A stretch of DNA of 36,599 bases, from contig LNBW01000061.1 in the NCBI GenBank assembly GCA_001567255.1, forward strand, positions 1-36,599. Direction: 5' to 3'. The DNA is from Bacteroidetes bacterium OLB9 (lineage in GTDB: Bacteria; Bacteroidota; Bacteroidia; Chitinophagales; Saprospiraceae). The notes beneath the pieces were generated by a model. It saw only the letters and a list, made by a program, of their open reading frames with translations. It searched no databases and was not told the DNA's origin. Position 1 is the first letter of the stretch. Each line of letters begins with the position of its first letter. The position numbers and the translations under genes were made by a program. Below, one piece after another: positions 7,966 through 15,664 of this stretch.

Positions 7966-9717
7966 TCATATTTTGACGATTTTGCCTTGTTTACGTCCAT
8001 TAGTTGTTAATATACTATAGAAATAAATCCCTGCAGGCAATCCACTGATATCTATCGTGTGCAGTAAAGCTCTTCCACCTGGTGATTGATCAGCTACAAG
8101 AACACCCTTAAAATCATAAATGCTGATTTGTTGGATACCTACATCTTTAGTATCGCTCGTAAAAGTCACATAATCGGTTGTTGGATTGGGAAAGATGTGG
8201 ATACTGACCTGTTGGTCATGTACAGAAACCGGAATATAGTCCAGAGCTCTTTTTACGGCAGCCAGTGCATTGATGATACCATATCCATACACCGCATTAG
8301 GAATTTTGCCTCCGAGTAGATCATTACAGTCTTGACTTGAGGTAAATGGTTCTGCCGTGCTTTCCAGAATATCTTCTATTATATCAACTTGACCCGCCAG
8401 ATCGGGATTAGCAGAAATCATGAGTGCGACCACACCTGCCACATGTGGACCTGCCATACTCGTCCCTGAAAACGACTTAAATACACCTTTTCGGGCCACC
8501 GATCTGATACCTACACCTGGAGCAGTGACATTGGGCTTCATCCTAAAACTGCTGTCAATCACTACTGGCCCTCTACTACTAAACCCTGCGATACTATCCA
8601 CAAAATCTGATGCAGCTACTGAAAATGAAGCATCAAAAAGTGCTGGTGGGCCGTCAATACTGCCACAACCTCGTCTTCCATCATTACCTGCTGAAACTAC
8701 TACCACAATGCCTGCTGCCTTTAGATTTTTGACAATGTCCTCCATCAGTGGGATATTAGAAGGATTACAACCTTCTTCTTCAGAGCAATACCATGAATTA
8801 TTAATTACGTGAGGCGCTTTAGTTGGGTCAGGCGTATTACCTTCGAGGTCAAACGGCGCCAGTAACCACTCAAAACATTCCATATAGGAAGAGGGTCTGC
8901 CCCATCCTCTTTCCATATTTCTACAGGCAATCCATTTGGCACCGGGAGCCACTCCTATAACGTTTGCATCGTCCTGACCTACCATTGTACCCATGGTATG
9001 CGTGCCATGATCATGATCATCACAGGGTGCCAGTAGGTTATATCCACAAGGGTTAGGGATCGTATCACTTACATCGGGGTTTTGCTTTTCATGAATGGCA
9101 TCATACCAGTTGTAATTATGATCCACACTGGTCGAATCAATAAAACCCCGATACTTTGACTTGAGCGGGCTGACCCACCAGTCATAACCTGTATCCTGAC
9201 CACCTATCACCACGCCCTGACCGGTATACCCCAGCGACCACACGCTATCTGCAAGTATTCGAGATATGCCCCATTCAGGGACTGCATTTCTTTGTGTAGG
9301 CTGCCTTTCAGCTCTAACCTCATCTAGCATTTTAAAAGGCGCATCATCAATAATTCTATCCACATCTGATCTTTGAGCTAACTCCAGCATTGTCGCATAA
9401 TCAGATTTTACTTGGATGGCATTAGTCACATAAAATGCTCTAAACACTACATTCTGCTGCTTGAGGATAGACCTGATTTCTTGTTGTGTTTTTTCAGCAT
9501 GGTTACGAAGCGTTTGATAGACATAAGTACCTTTCTGCTTTTTCGTTTTCAGTGGCAACTGCTTGTCAAAAGCGATACGATCTTTGAGTAAAACAACATA
9601 ATCACAAACTGGCTGAGTCTTATATCGCTCAAGGAGAGAGACATCTATTTTGGACAATGGATTTGCTAGGCACCATTGGCTAAGAGCCAGGAATATCAAT
9701 AAAAACAGACGAAACAT
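7966..9717 (-). CDS. Subtilisin-like serine protease with T9SS sorting domain
   Basis: This 583-residue secreted S8 peptidase starts with a signal peptide (about 1-18, FRLFLLIFLALSQWCLA). A propeptide region, roughly residues 20-140, contains YVVLLKDRIAF. The catalytic triad is Asp175 (GGQDTGYDW), His237 (DHGTHTMGT) and Ser420 (FSGTSMAGPH), with oxyanion Asn345 (VSAGNDG). A C-terminal domain of about 80 residues begins IFPNPTTDYVTF and ends GIYFYSI...GKIVKI. This is the type A sorting signal recognised by the type IX secretion system, so the protease should reach the cell surface or medium. The frame extends 45 codons further upstream, but the ATG at 9717 gives a clean signal peptide. The gene is convergent with the CYTH gene. 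Confidence 0.92.
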   Translation of the reverse strand: MFRLFLLIFLALSQWCLANPLSKIDVSLLERYKTQPVCDYVVLLKDRIAFDKQLPLKTKKQKGTYVYQTLRNHAEKTQQEIRSILKQQNVVFRAFYVTNAIQVKSDYATMLELAQRSDVDRIIDDAPFKMLDEVRAERQPTQRNAVPEWGISRILADSVWSLGYTGQGVVIGGQDTGYDWWVSPLKSKYRGFIDSTSVDHNYNWYDAIHEKQNPDVSDTIPNPCGYNLLAPCDDHDHGTHTMGTMVGQDDANVIGVAPGAKWIACRNMERGWGRPSSYMECFEWLLAPFDLEGNTPDPTKAPHVINNSWYCSEEEGCNPSNIPLMEDIVKNLKAAGIVVVVSAGNDGRRGCGSIDGPPALFDASFSVAASDFVDSIAGFSSRGPVVIDSSFRMKPNVTAPGVGIRSVARKGVFKSFSGTSMAGPHVAGVVALMISANPDLAGQVDIIEDILESTAEPFTSSQDCNDLLGGKIPNAVYGYGIINALAAVKRALDYIPVSVHDQQVSIHIFPNPTTDYVTFTSDTKDVGIQQISIYDFKGVLVADQSPGGRALLHTIDISGLPAGIYFYSILTTNGRKQGKIVKI

Positions 9718-9952
9718 ATTTTTAAAATTAAAGCATAAAATTAATATTTTTAAACAGTAATTTTCAAAAACATATGGCTTTCGTCTTTTAGAAGTCAAAA
9801 TTTCACTTGAAAACAAATAAAATTTACATAATATTGATTTTTTGATTGGCAAGCCACACCATTTTGTAAAATAAGAGATAAACTACATACATTGAATTGC
9901 GACTGTTCACAATCTTCAATCTGAATTTTAAAGATAACTCAAAAATATATTC

Positions 9953-9960
9953 TATTTTTG
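9953..9960 (+). promoter_or_regulatory. Probable -7 element of lspA (TATTTTTG)
   Basis: TATTTTTG matches TAnnTTTG and ends 19 bp before the lspA start codon, giving a short leader. It is followed by CACC, a context seen at many Bacteroidota starts. The -33 region is not recognisable. Confidence 0.5.
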
Positions 9961-9979
9961 CACCTTAAAATTTAGAAAA

Positions 9980-10666
9980 TTGAGCAAAAAAGCGATAGCA
10001 ATACTAACCATTCTGTTGATTCTGATTATCGATCAGGTCTCTAAAATTTATATTAAGACCCACATTCACTATGGTGATGGTTTTGACATCCTTGGGTTGA
10101 GCTGGGCTAAAATCCATTTTGTAGAAAATGAAGGTATGGCTTTCGGAATGAGTTTTGGCGGTCTCACAGGTAAGTATTTGCTTTCGATTTTCAGGATTTT
10201 TATGACCGCCTTCTTAATCTATCTTTTATATAAGCTTATTAAAGAAAATGAATCTAACCGATTGATTGTGTTCTTTAGTATGATTATAGCCGGAGCCATA
10301 GGCAATTCAATAGATGGGATGTTCTATGGAATGATATTTAGCGAGTCCTATTATCATGGACCACTAGCAGTGATGTTCCCTCCTGAAGGAGGCTATGGAA
10401 GTTTCCTCACAGGCAAAGTGGTCGATATGCTCTACTTCCCTATCATCAATACGATATTACCAGAATGGATTCCGATTTGGGGTGGTGAACCATTTGAATT
10501 TTTCAGGCCTGTATTTAATATTGCTGACTCAGCCATCACTGTTGGAGTTATTTGTATATTACTTTTTAATCGCAGCTTTTTTATTGGTCAGAAAAAGCAT
10601 GACACAAAAGAAGCACCAGTCTATGCTCCTGCTGACACTGCTGAAGAAGTTGATCATAATACCTAA
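9980..10666 (+). CDS. lspA: Lipoprotein signal peptidase (signal peptidase II)
   Basis: LspA is the membrane aspartyl protease that removes signal peptides from diacylglyceryl-modified prolipoproteins. The 228-residue protein has four transmembrane segments and the expected motifs: DQVSKIYI (18-25), ENEGMAFGM (49-57), catalytic Asp112 in IGNSIDGMFYG and catalytic Asp183 in VFNIADSAITVG. It is longer than the roughly 160 residues of E. coli LspA, with an insertion between the two Asp motifs (about 120-165); longer forms occur in Bacteroidota. The frame starts at TTG 9980; the next ATG would remove the first helix, so the TTG is preferred. Substrates in this window would include the lipoproteins at 12.1 and 34.2 kb. 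Confidence 0.95.
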   Translation: MSKKAIAILTILLILIIDQVSKIYIKTHIHYGDGFDILGLSWAKIHFVENEGMAFGMSFGGLTGKYLLSIFRIFMTAFLIYLLYKLIKENESNRLIVFFSMIIAGAIGNSIDGMFYGMIFSESYYHGPLAVMFPPEGGYGSFLTGKVVDMLYFPIINTILPEWIPIWGGEPFEFFRPVFNIADSAITVGVICILLFNRSFFIGQKKHDTKEAPVYAPADTAEEVDHNT

Positions 10667-10843
10667 GTCAAAAGGCTATAACGGGAAGCATCTTTGTTTT
10701 GTAGGCTACTTTATTTATCTAAAATCGAAAATCAATAAAAACAAAGTAATTAAACCGTGTGTTATAAGTCCGAATCATCAATAAAAAACGTATATTCTAT
10801 CCTGATTTCCAATAGTAAGGAGCATAAAAACATTCAATAGATT

Positions 10844-11998
10844 ATGGCATTTAGACCTACAAAATTATTCAAGCAATTCTTTGAAAGTGAGCAATCCGGA
10901 GGCATCATCTTAATTATTTGCACCGTGTTATCTCTACTGTTAGCTAATAGTAGTCTGGCATCAGATTATCATCATTTTTGGAGTCAAAAAATAGGCAAAG
11001 AAAGCCTGGAGTTCTGGATTAATGATGGCCTGATGGTGATCTTCTTTTTATTTGTTGGTCTGGAGCTCAAAAGAGAAATTTTGATTGGAGAGCTTTCTGA
11101 TCTTAAAAAAGCAATGCTTCCTGTTATAGGCGCTTTTGGTGGAATAATTATTCCTGCAGTCATCTTTTCAATATTCAACTATCACACAGATACGCAGTCA
11201 GGCGCCGGCATTCCTATGGCTACTGATATTGCCTTTGCACTTGGAGTGCTTTCCTTACTGGGCAATCGGGTACCTTTTGCGCTCAAAGTGTTCTTGACAG
11301 CACTGGCAGTAATTGATGACCTCGGAGCCATTCTCGTAATTGCGTTATTCTACAGTAGCGATATGGACTGGATCAGTTTGTCTATTTCTCTGGGTATCTT
11401 TGGTGGACTACTTTTACTCAATAAGTTCAATGTAAATAAATTGTGGGTTTATATAATTGGTGGTATCTTTATGTGGTATTTTATGCTCTACTCAGGAGTA
11501 CATGCCACAATTACCGGTGTTTTACTAGCATTTGCAATTCCATTTGGCAAAGGTGATAACAGTTTATCCCACAGACTTGAAAAAACTTTATCTAACCCTG
11601 TTCCATTTTTTATCCTTCCAATGTTTGCACTCGCCAATACGGCTATCACACTAGAAGGGAGTTTGGCAGATGTGATGGCTCATAGCTATAGTATAGGTAT
11701 TGCAGCGGGTCTGGTCATAGGCAAACCTATTGGGATTTTTCTTTTCAGCTATATAGGCACCTTACTCGGATACACTCAGTTGCCTAAAGGAACTTCTTGG
11801 AAAGCACTTTTCAGTGTTGGAATTCTGGGAGGAATCGGTTTTACTATGTCCATTTTTATCAGCTTGCTAGCTTATGATGACATTCACATTATCAATAATT
11901 CAAAGCTGTCTATTCTGATCAGTTCCACTATAGCTGCGATTTTGGGCTTATTGGCACTAAAGATGGTATTGCCAAAAAACAACAAAAGTATAGCATAA
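10844..11998 (+). CDS. nhaA: Na+/H+ antiporter NhaA
   Basis: NhaA exports Na+ (or Li+) in exchange for protons across the inner membrane. This 384-residue protein has the family's helix pattern and its signatures FLFVGLELKREILIGEL (about 65-81) and DIAFALGVLSLLGNRVPFAL. The paired ion-binding aspartates are Asp158 and Asp159 in ALAVIDDLGAI. Length is normal. It starts with ATG at 10844, 177 bp after lspA on the same strand, with no obvious terminator between, so read-through from lspA is possible. It probably serves pH and sodium homeostasis. Confidence 0.96.
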   Translation: MAFRPTKLFKQFFESEQSGGIILIICTVLSLLLANSSLASDYHHFWSQKIGKESLEFWINDGLMVIFFLFVGLELKREILIGELSDLKKAMLPVIGAFGGIIIPAVIFSIFNYHTDTQSGAGIPMATDIAFALGVLSLLGNRVPFALKVFLTALAVIDDLGAILVIALFYSSDMDWISLSISLGIFGGLLLLNKFNVNKLWVYIIGGIFMWYFMLYSGVHATITGVLLAFAIPFGKGDNSLSHRLEKTLSNPVPFFILPMFALANTAITLEGSLADVMAHSYSIGIAAGLVIGKPIGIFLFSYIGTLLGYTQLPKGTSWKALFSVGILGGIGFTMSIFISLLAYDDIHIINNSKLSILISSTIAAILGLLALKMVLPKNNKSIA

Positions 11999-12019
11999 AT
12001 CCATATTAAGGAGTATCAC

Positions 12020-12050
12020 TTGCTTATTTTGAACATCATTGCTACCTTTG
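12020..12050 (+). promoter_or_regulatory. Probable sigma-A promoter (TTG-N20-TACCTTTG)
   Basis: TTG at 12020-12022 is separated by 20 bp from TACCTTTG at 12043-12050. This is close to the Bacteroidota -33/-7 arrangement and is the best-formed promoter in the window. It lies 51 bp before the hydrolase start. Confidence 0.6.
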
Positions 12051-12101
12051 AACAACACAGGTCTCCTCAATTTTCGTTTTTGTTTTAAAAAATAATTGAA
12101 A

Positions 12102-12995
12102 ATGGTAAAAATAAAGTGGATGTTGTTGATGGTCGCAATAGGATTGATGATACAATGGATGCAATCTTGTACTAAAGATCCTATAGAAAACCCAGACACT
12201 GATTCAGACATTGAACTGAACGAAAGTGCTGATACCATCCTTCTCAATGTTCAATATGGTAGCCATGCCCAGCAAGTTTATGATATCTTTCTGCCTAGAC
12301 AAAGAAATCAAAATACGCCGATCCTCATCATGATTCATGGTGGGGCATGGAAGGCAGGTCGTAAAGAGGATTTGAATCAATATCGGGACATCATACGTGC
12401 CAATTGGGGAAATATTGCTATTGTCAATATGAACTATCGACTAGCTAGCAATTCAGACCATATTCACCACAATGAAATCATGCAAGATATTGACCGTGTA
12501 ATCCAACACGTATTATCGCACCAAAAAACGTACAATATATCTTCAAAAATGGGGATAATGGGAGGAAGTGCCGGAGGTCAGTTGTCGATGATTTATGCTT
12601 ATAAATACAATAAAAATATAAAATGTGTAGGTAATTTCTTTGGCCCGAGCATCATTAGTGACTGGGAATGGTATAATAGTACCAATATTTGGCTTGGTGG
12701 AAAAGTTGGCAACATTCTAGCAGAATACGTAGGTCAAACATGGGATAAAGAGGTATATGATGCTGTGAGTCCTTACTGGAATGTAAATAGTAGCACCCAA
12801 CCTACCATTTCATTTCAAGGTGTTTTAGACCCGATAGTGCCTCCAAATCAAAATAAATTACTGCACGAAAAACTGGACATCCAAGGTGTTGAAAATGAAT
12901 ATTATGAATATTTTGCTTTCCACGGATTTGACGCTAATCAATCTCGAGATGCTTTACTGAAGATGATTGGATTTTTTCAAAAACATATAAAGTGA
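12102..12995 (+). CDS. Alpha/beta hydrolase lipoprotein (esterase-like)
   Basis: This 297-residue predicted lipoprotein has a signal peptide ending in a lipobox, with Cys23 in MQSCTK, followed by an Asp/Glu-rich linker. The hydrolase fold carries HGGAW (79-83, oxyanion hole), nucleophile Ser156 in MGGSAGGQLSM, Asp243 in GVLDPIVPP and His274 in AFHGFDA, the order expected for carboxylesterase/BD-FAE-like enzymes. It probably hydrolyses an ester or short peptide substrate at the membrane surface. The frame also opens at a TTG at 12096, but the ATG at 12102 is better placed. A diverged intergenic repeat follows the gene. Confidence 0.87.
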   Translation: MVKIKWMLLMVAIGLMIQWMQSCTKDPIENPDTDSDIELNESADTILLNVQYGSHAQQVYDIFLPRQRNQNTPILIMIHGGAWKAGRKEDLNQYRDIIRANWGNIAIVNMNYRLASNSDHIHHNEIMQDIDRVIQHVLSHQKTYNISSKMGIMGGSAGGQLSMIYAYKYNKNIKCVGNFFGPSIISDWEWYNSTNIWLGGKVGNILAEYVGQTWDKEVYDAVSPYWNVNSSTQPTISFQGVLDPIVPPNQNKLLHEKLDIQGVENEYYEYFAFHGFDANQSRDALLKMIGFFQKHIK

Positions 12996-13035
12996 CATTT
13001 AAGGCTTCATTTTTAATCCTAACTAAGCAGTATAA

Positions 13036-13189
13036 ATTTACTACCTAAAAATGCTAATTCTTAATAATTCGTTACGTGTTTTTCTGTCCGAGACATAAAT
13101 AAACTATGCCTCCAGAATTAAAATGCCGAGACTCATAGCTGTTAAGTATCCTTTCTATTCACAACCAAAGTCTAATGAGAATTATAGGT
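13036..13189 (+). repeat. Diverged intergenic repeat, copy A
   Basis: This segment aligns along its whole length with 36422-36575 in the same orientation, at roughly 70% identity by eye with a few short indels. Shared blocks include AAAATGCTA, TTTTTCTGTCC, GACATA, CTCATA, GTATC and AAAGTCTAATGA. It lies between the ends of two convergent genes. No open frame or clear hairpin was recognised. Confidence 0.65.
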
Positions 13190-13193
13190 TTTA

Positions 13194-14621
13194 TTAGCGC
13201 TTAGGTTGAGCCTCCTCAATAGCCATTATTTCATTGAAAATCTTATCTAATTCCTCCGCAGGTATGTCCTTAATCAAAATTGTCTTGTCTTTATCCAAGA
13301 TGAATATTTTAGGTGTGGACTTGATTTTTACCTGTATATTGTATCGGCTGTATCGATCACCAGTATTAATAAATCCTTCCATTCCTTTTTCCTTGATAGC
13401 AGGCCAACAAGTGTCTAATTTATCGCCACCCTTAGTACAAATGGACAGTATTTTTAAGCCTTTATCCTTGTTATTATTGTAAAATGAAACAATATACGGC
13501 ATAGCCTTAGTACAATGTCCACAATCAGGTGCCCAAAAAAGGACAATAGTATGTGGTGACTGAATATCATAAAGGTTTACAGGTGTACCATCTTCCTTGT
13601 AGGTAGTGATATTGGGCATCTTCTTGCCTATAAGTATTGGACGTAAGTCATCTGCATTGGCTTCCATTTTTTCTAAATTCTCCTCTGAGATCCATGGCGC
13701 TTTGCCATTGCGATAGTAGTTATCTACCAGGTGCACATACAAAGCGTCATAACCTACCATTTTCATACCTGCATATTTATTCAGAAAGTCAGCTAGGAAA
13801 TATCGGTAAGCTTCCGGATTATGCTCTAATTTTCCCAGCACCACGTCTAGAGAACGAATTAATGTATCAGGCAATTGACTAGTCAACTTATTGACAAAGT
13901 AATCAATCTTTTGAAATGTAAATGGCATTCTAATCAGTGCAGGATGACTCATGTCTATATTATCAAAATAATGTTGCTTATAATAATAATACCTCCTAAT
14001 CTTAATCGAATCCTCAGGGAGACCTTTAAAATCCGGTACATCAATATCCATATTTCCTTTCAATAAAAGAGCTGTAATGGTTCCGGGATTTTTATTGATA
14101 ATTTCAAGTTGGTGTTGCTTCACATCGTGATCTAGTTTTTGTAATGCATCTTCTATTGCAGAATCTGATGTACCTGCAGCTTTTGCACGTTCTCTTCTAG
14201 CTTTAAGGGTATCTACATAAATCCGCTTTTCTTTAAGGTAGTCCATATAGCTATAGAACAGTTTATTATCATTACTACCCTTAAATTGAACATCAGTAGG
14301 GTCGTCAGCATTAGCGGTCAATGCAAAACTCCTTTCGGCACCATCCACCACAAACTGAATAAACGTATTAGAAGGTTTAAGCAAAATCAGATATACACCC
14401 TGTGGAGGTATGCTATCCTCTGCCCAAACAAATTCTCCTACACCTTTTTTAAACAAAGTATCTCTTACAATCTGGCGCTCTCCAAAATAATTGCCTACAA
14501 TCAGCGTGTCATTGTGATAATTCTTTAGATGGAATTGTACATTAAATTTTTGTCCATAGATATATCCCTGAAACAACAAAAATGCCATTACAGTCAATCC
14601 AAAAAGCTGAATTTGTTTCAT
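13194..14621 (-). CDS. TlpA-like thioredoxin-fold protein with N-terminal DUF4369-like region
   Basis: This 475-residue exported thiol-redox protein has a signal peptide at 1-23 (ending IYGQ). A beta-rich N-terminal region (about 25-115) resembles DUF4369. A helical middle section (about 150-300) resembles DUF5106. A C-terminal thioredoxin/AhpC-TSA domain follows, with the active site APDCGHCTKAMP (Cys367 and Cys370) and the cis-Pro segment STPKIFIL. Such proteins are common in Bacteroidota and are thought to reduce or handle periplasmic disulfides; the partner here is unknown. The gene stands alone and is convergent with the hydrolase gene, with repeat copy A between them. The domain names are from family resemblance; the CxxC is seen directly. 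Confidence 0.87.
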   Translation of the reverse strand: MKQIQLFGLTVMAFLLFQGYIYGQKFNVQFHLKNYHNDTLIVGNYFGERQIVRDTLFKKGVGEFVWAEDSIPPQGVYLILLKPSNTFIQFVVDGAERSFALTANADDPTDVQFKGSNDNKLFYSYMDYLKEKRIYVDTLKARRERAKAAGTSDSAIEDALQKLDHDVKQHQLEIINKNPGTITALLLKGNMDIDVPDFKGLPEDSIKIRRYYYYKQHYFDNIDMSHPALIRMPFTFQKIDYFVNKLTSQLPDTLIRSLDVVLGKLEHNPEAYRYFLADFLNKYAGMKMVGYDALYVHLVDNYYRNGKAPWISEENLEKMEANADDLRPILIGKKMPNITTYKEDGTPVNLYDIQSPHTIVLFWAPDCGHCTKAMPYIVSFYNNNKDKGLKILSICTKGGDKLDTCWPAIKEKGMEGFINTGDRYSRYNIQVKIKSTPKIFILDKDKTILIKDIPAEELDKIFNEIMAIEEAQPKR

Positions 14622-14790
14622 TTATCCTTCTATTTATTATATGAAGAAAAGTAAAAATACGTATCTTATTGCACTTAACAAAATAAGCTTACAATTTGCA
14701 TTACAAAAAAAACGAAATTATAAAACCTCGAGATTCAATTCTGTGGTTTATTAATATTTATTTAACAGCAATTTTGATTAATTGAAGCTA

Positions 14791-14807
14791 TTTTAGGCTG
14801 CCTAAAA
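14791..14807. promoter_or_regulatory. Perfect palindrome upstream of the sirtuin promoter
   Basis: TTTTAGG-CTG-CCTAAAA has 7-bp perfect arms around a 3-bp spacer. It lies 24 bp upstream of the sirtuin gene's -7 element, that is, just before or over the -33 region. Position and symmetry suggest an operator for a dimeric regulator, but the regulator is not identified. Confidence 0.4.
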
Positions 14808-14831
14808 TTCGTTTAAAAGGCAGAAAATTAT

Positions 14832-14839
14832 TATTTTTG
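14832..14839 (+). promoter_or_regulatory. Probable -7 element of the sirtuin gene (TATTTTTG)
   Basis: TATTTTTG matches TAnnTTTG and ends 24 bp before the ATG at 14864. A possible TTG start at 14837 falls inside this element, which argues for the ATG. Confidence 0.5.
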
Positions 14840-14863
14840 TTACTTAACCAAATACAAAAACAA

Positions 14864-15553
14864 ATGCAAAAAATCGCTATTTTTACAGGTGCCGGCATCA
14901 GCGCAGAGAGTGGAATCAGTACATTCAGAGATGCTAATGGCTTATGGGAAAACTATGATGTCAATGAAGTAGCTAATCCTAAAGGTTGGGATAAAAACCC
15001 TGCATTGGTTCTTGATTTTTACAATCAAAGACGTCGTCAGTTGAAGACAGTTGAACCTAATGCAGCACATATCGCACTCAAGCGACTCGAAGAAAAATAC
15101 GATGTCACCATCATCACTCAAAATATTGACAACCTGCATGAGCGTGGTGGATCGTCACGTATCATCCACCTTCATGGTGAGTTGAATAAGGTAAGAAGTA
15201 CTGATTTTCCCGAATTAATATATCACTGGGAAGATGACCTACATCTGGGTGATAAATGTGAAGAAGGATATCAGTTAAGACCTCATGTAGTCTGGTTTGG
15301 GGAGCAACCGCTGATGCTCAATTCGGCTATTCTTGCATGTATCGATGCTGACATTATTATCATCATTGGTACTTCTATGAATGTATATCCTGCTGCAGGC
15401 ATTGTAAGTTATGCTAAAGAAGAAGCACCGATTTACTATATTGATCCAGCTCCAAATATTACTTCTGAACTGAGATTCCTCAAAAATGTCAAAATCATAG
15501 AAAAAAAGGCCACTGAGGGTGTACCTCAATTAGTAGATCAATTGATGATGTAG
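14864..15553 (+). CDS. cobB: NAD-dependent protein deacylase (sirtuin, CobB type)
   Basis: This 229-residue class III-type sirtuin removes acyl groups from lysines using NAD+. Motifs seen are TGAGISAESGISTFRD (8-23, NAD binding), TQNIDNLHERGG, catalytic His104 in IIHLHGE, and FGEQP. The YxxR pair Tyr53/Arg56 in FYNQRRR matches the residues that favour succinyl and malonyl groups in E. coli CobB, so desuccinylase or demalonylase activity is likely. The usual zinc-binding Cys set is absent: only one Cys is seen between HGE and FGEQ, as in some bacterial homologues. The longer TTG start at 14837 overlaps the -7 element and is rejected. The cytoplasmic targets are unknown. Confidence 0.92.
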   Translation: MQKIAIFTGAGISAESGISTFRDANGLWENYDVNEVANPKGWDKNPALVLDFYNQRRRQLKTVEPNAAHIALKRLEEKYDVTIITQNIDNLHERGGSSRIIHLHGELNKVRSTDFPELIYHWEDDLHLGDKCEEGYQLRPHVVWFGEQPLMLNSAILACIDADIIIIIGTSMNVYPAAGIVSYAKEEAPIYYIDPAPNITSELRFLKNVKIIEKKATEGVPQLVDQLMM

Positions 15554-15574
15554 AGCACCGGCTCATCATGTGCG

Positions 15575-15600
15575 ATTATTTTCAAAAATAATTTTATTTT
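15575..15600 (+). terminator. Weak AT-only hairpin after the sirtuin gene
   Basis: ATTATTT pairs with AAATAAT around a very short loop and is followed by TTTATTTT. The stem has no G-C pairs, so it may not terminate efficiently. Confidence 0.3.
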
Positions 15601-15664
15601 GTATTGGATACTCAGAAATTAACAATCTTTGTTAATTTTAGCACCAAAATCAAAAAATGTCGCC

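Noticed and set aside
9718..9852. 45-residue N-terminal extension of the subtilase
   Set aside because: It would bury the signal peptide inside the protein; the ATG at 9717 gives a clean export signal.
10395..10784. 129-codon frame overlapping lspA
   Set aside because: It is mostly a frame shadow of lspA, with no independent start signal or domain.
14837..14863. TTG start for the sirtuin
   Set aside because: It lies within the -7 promoter element.
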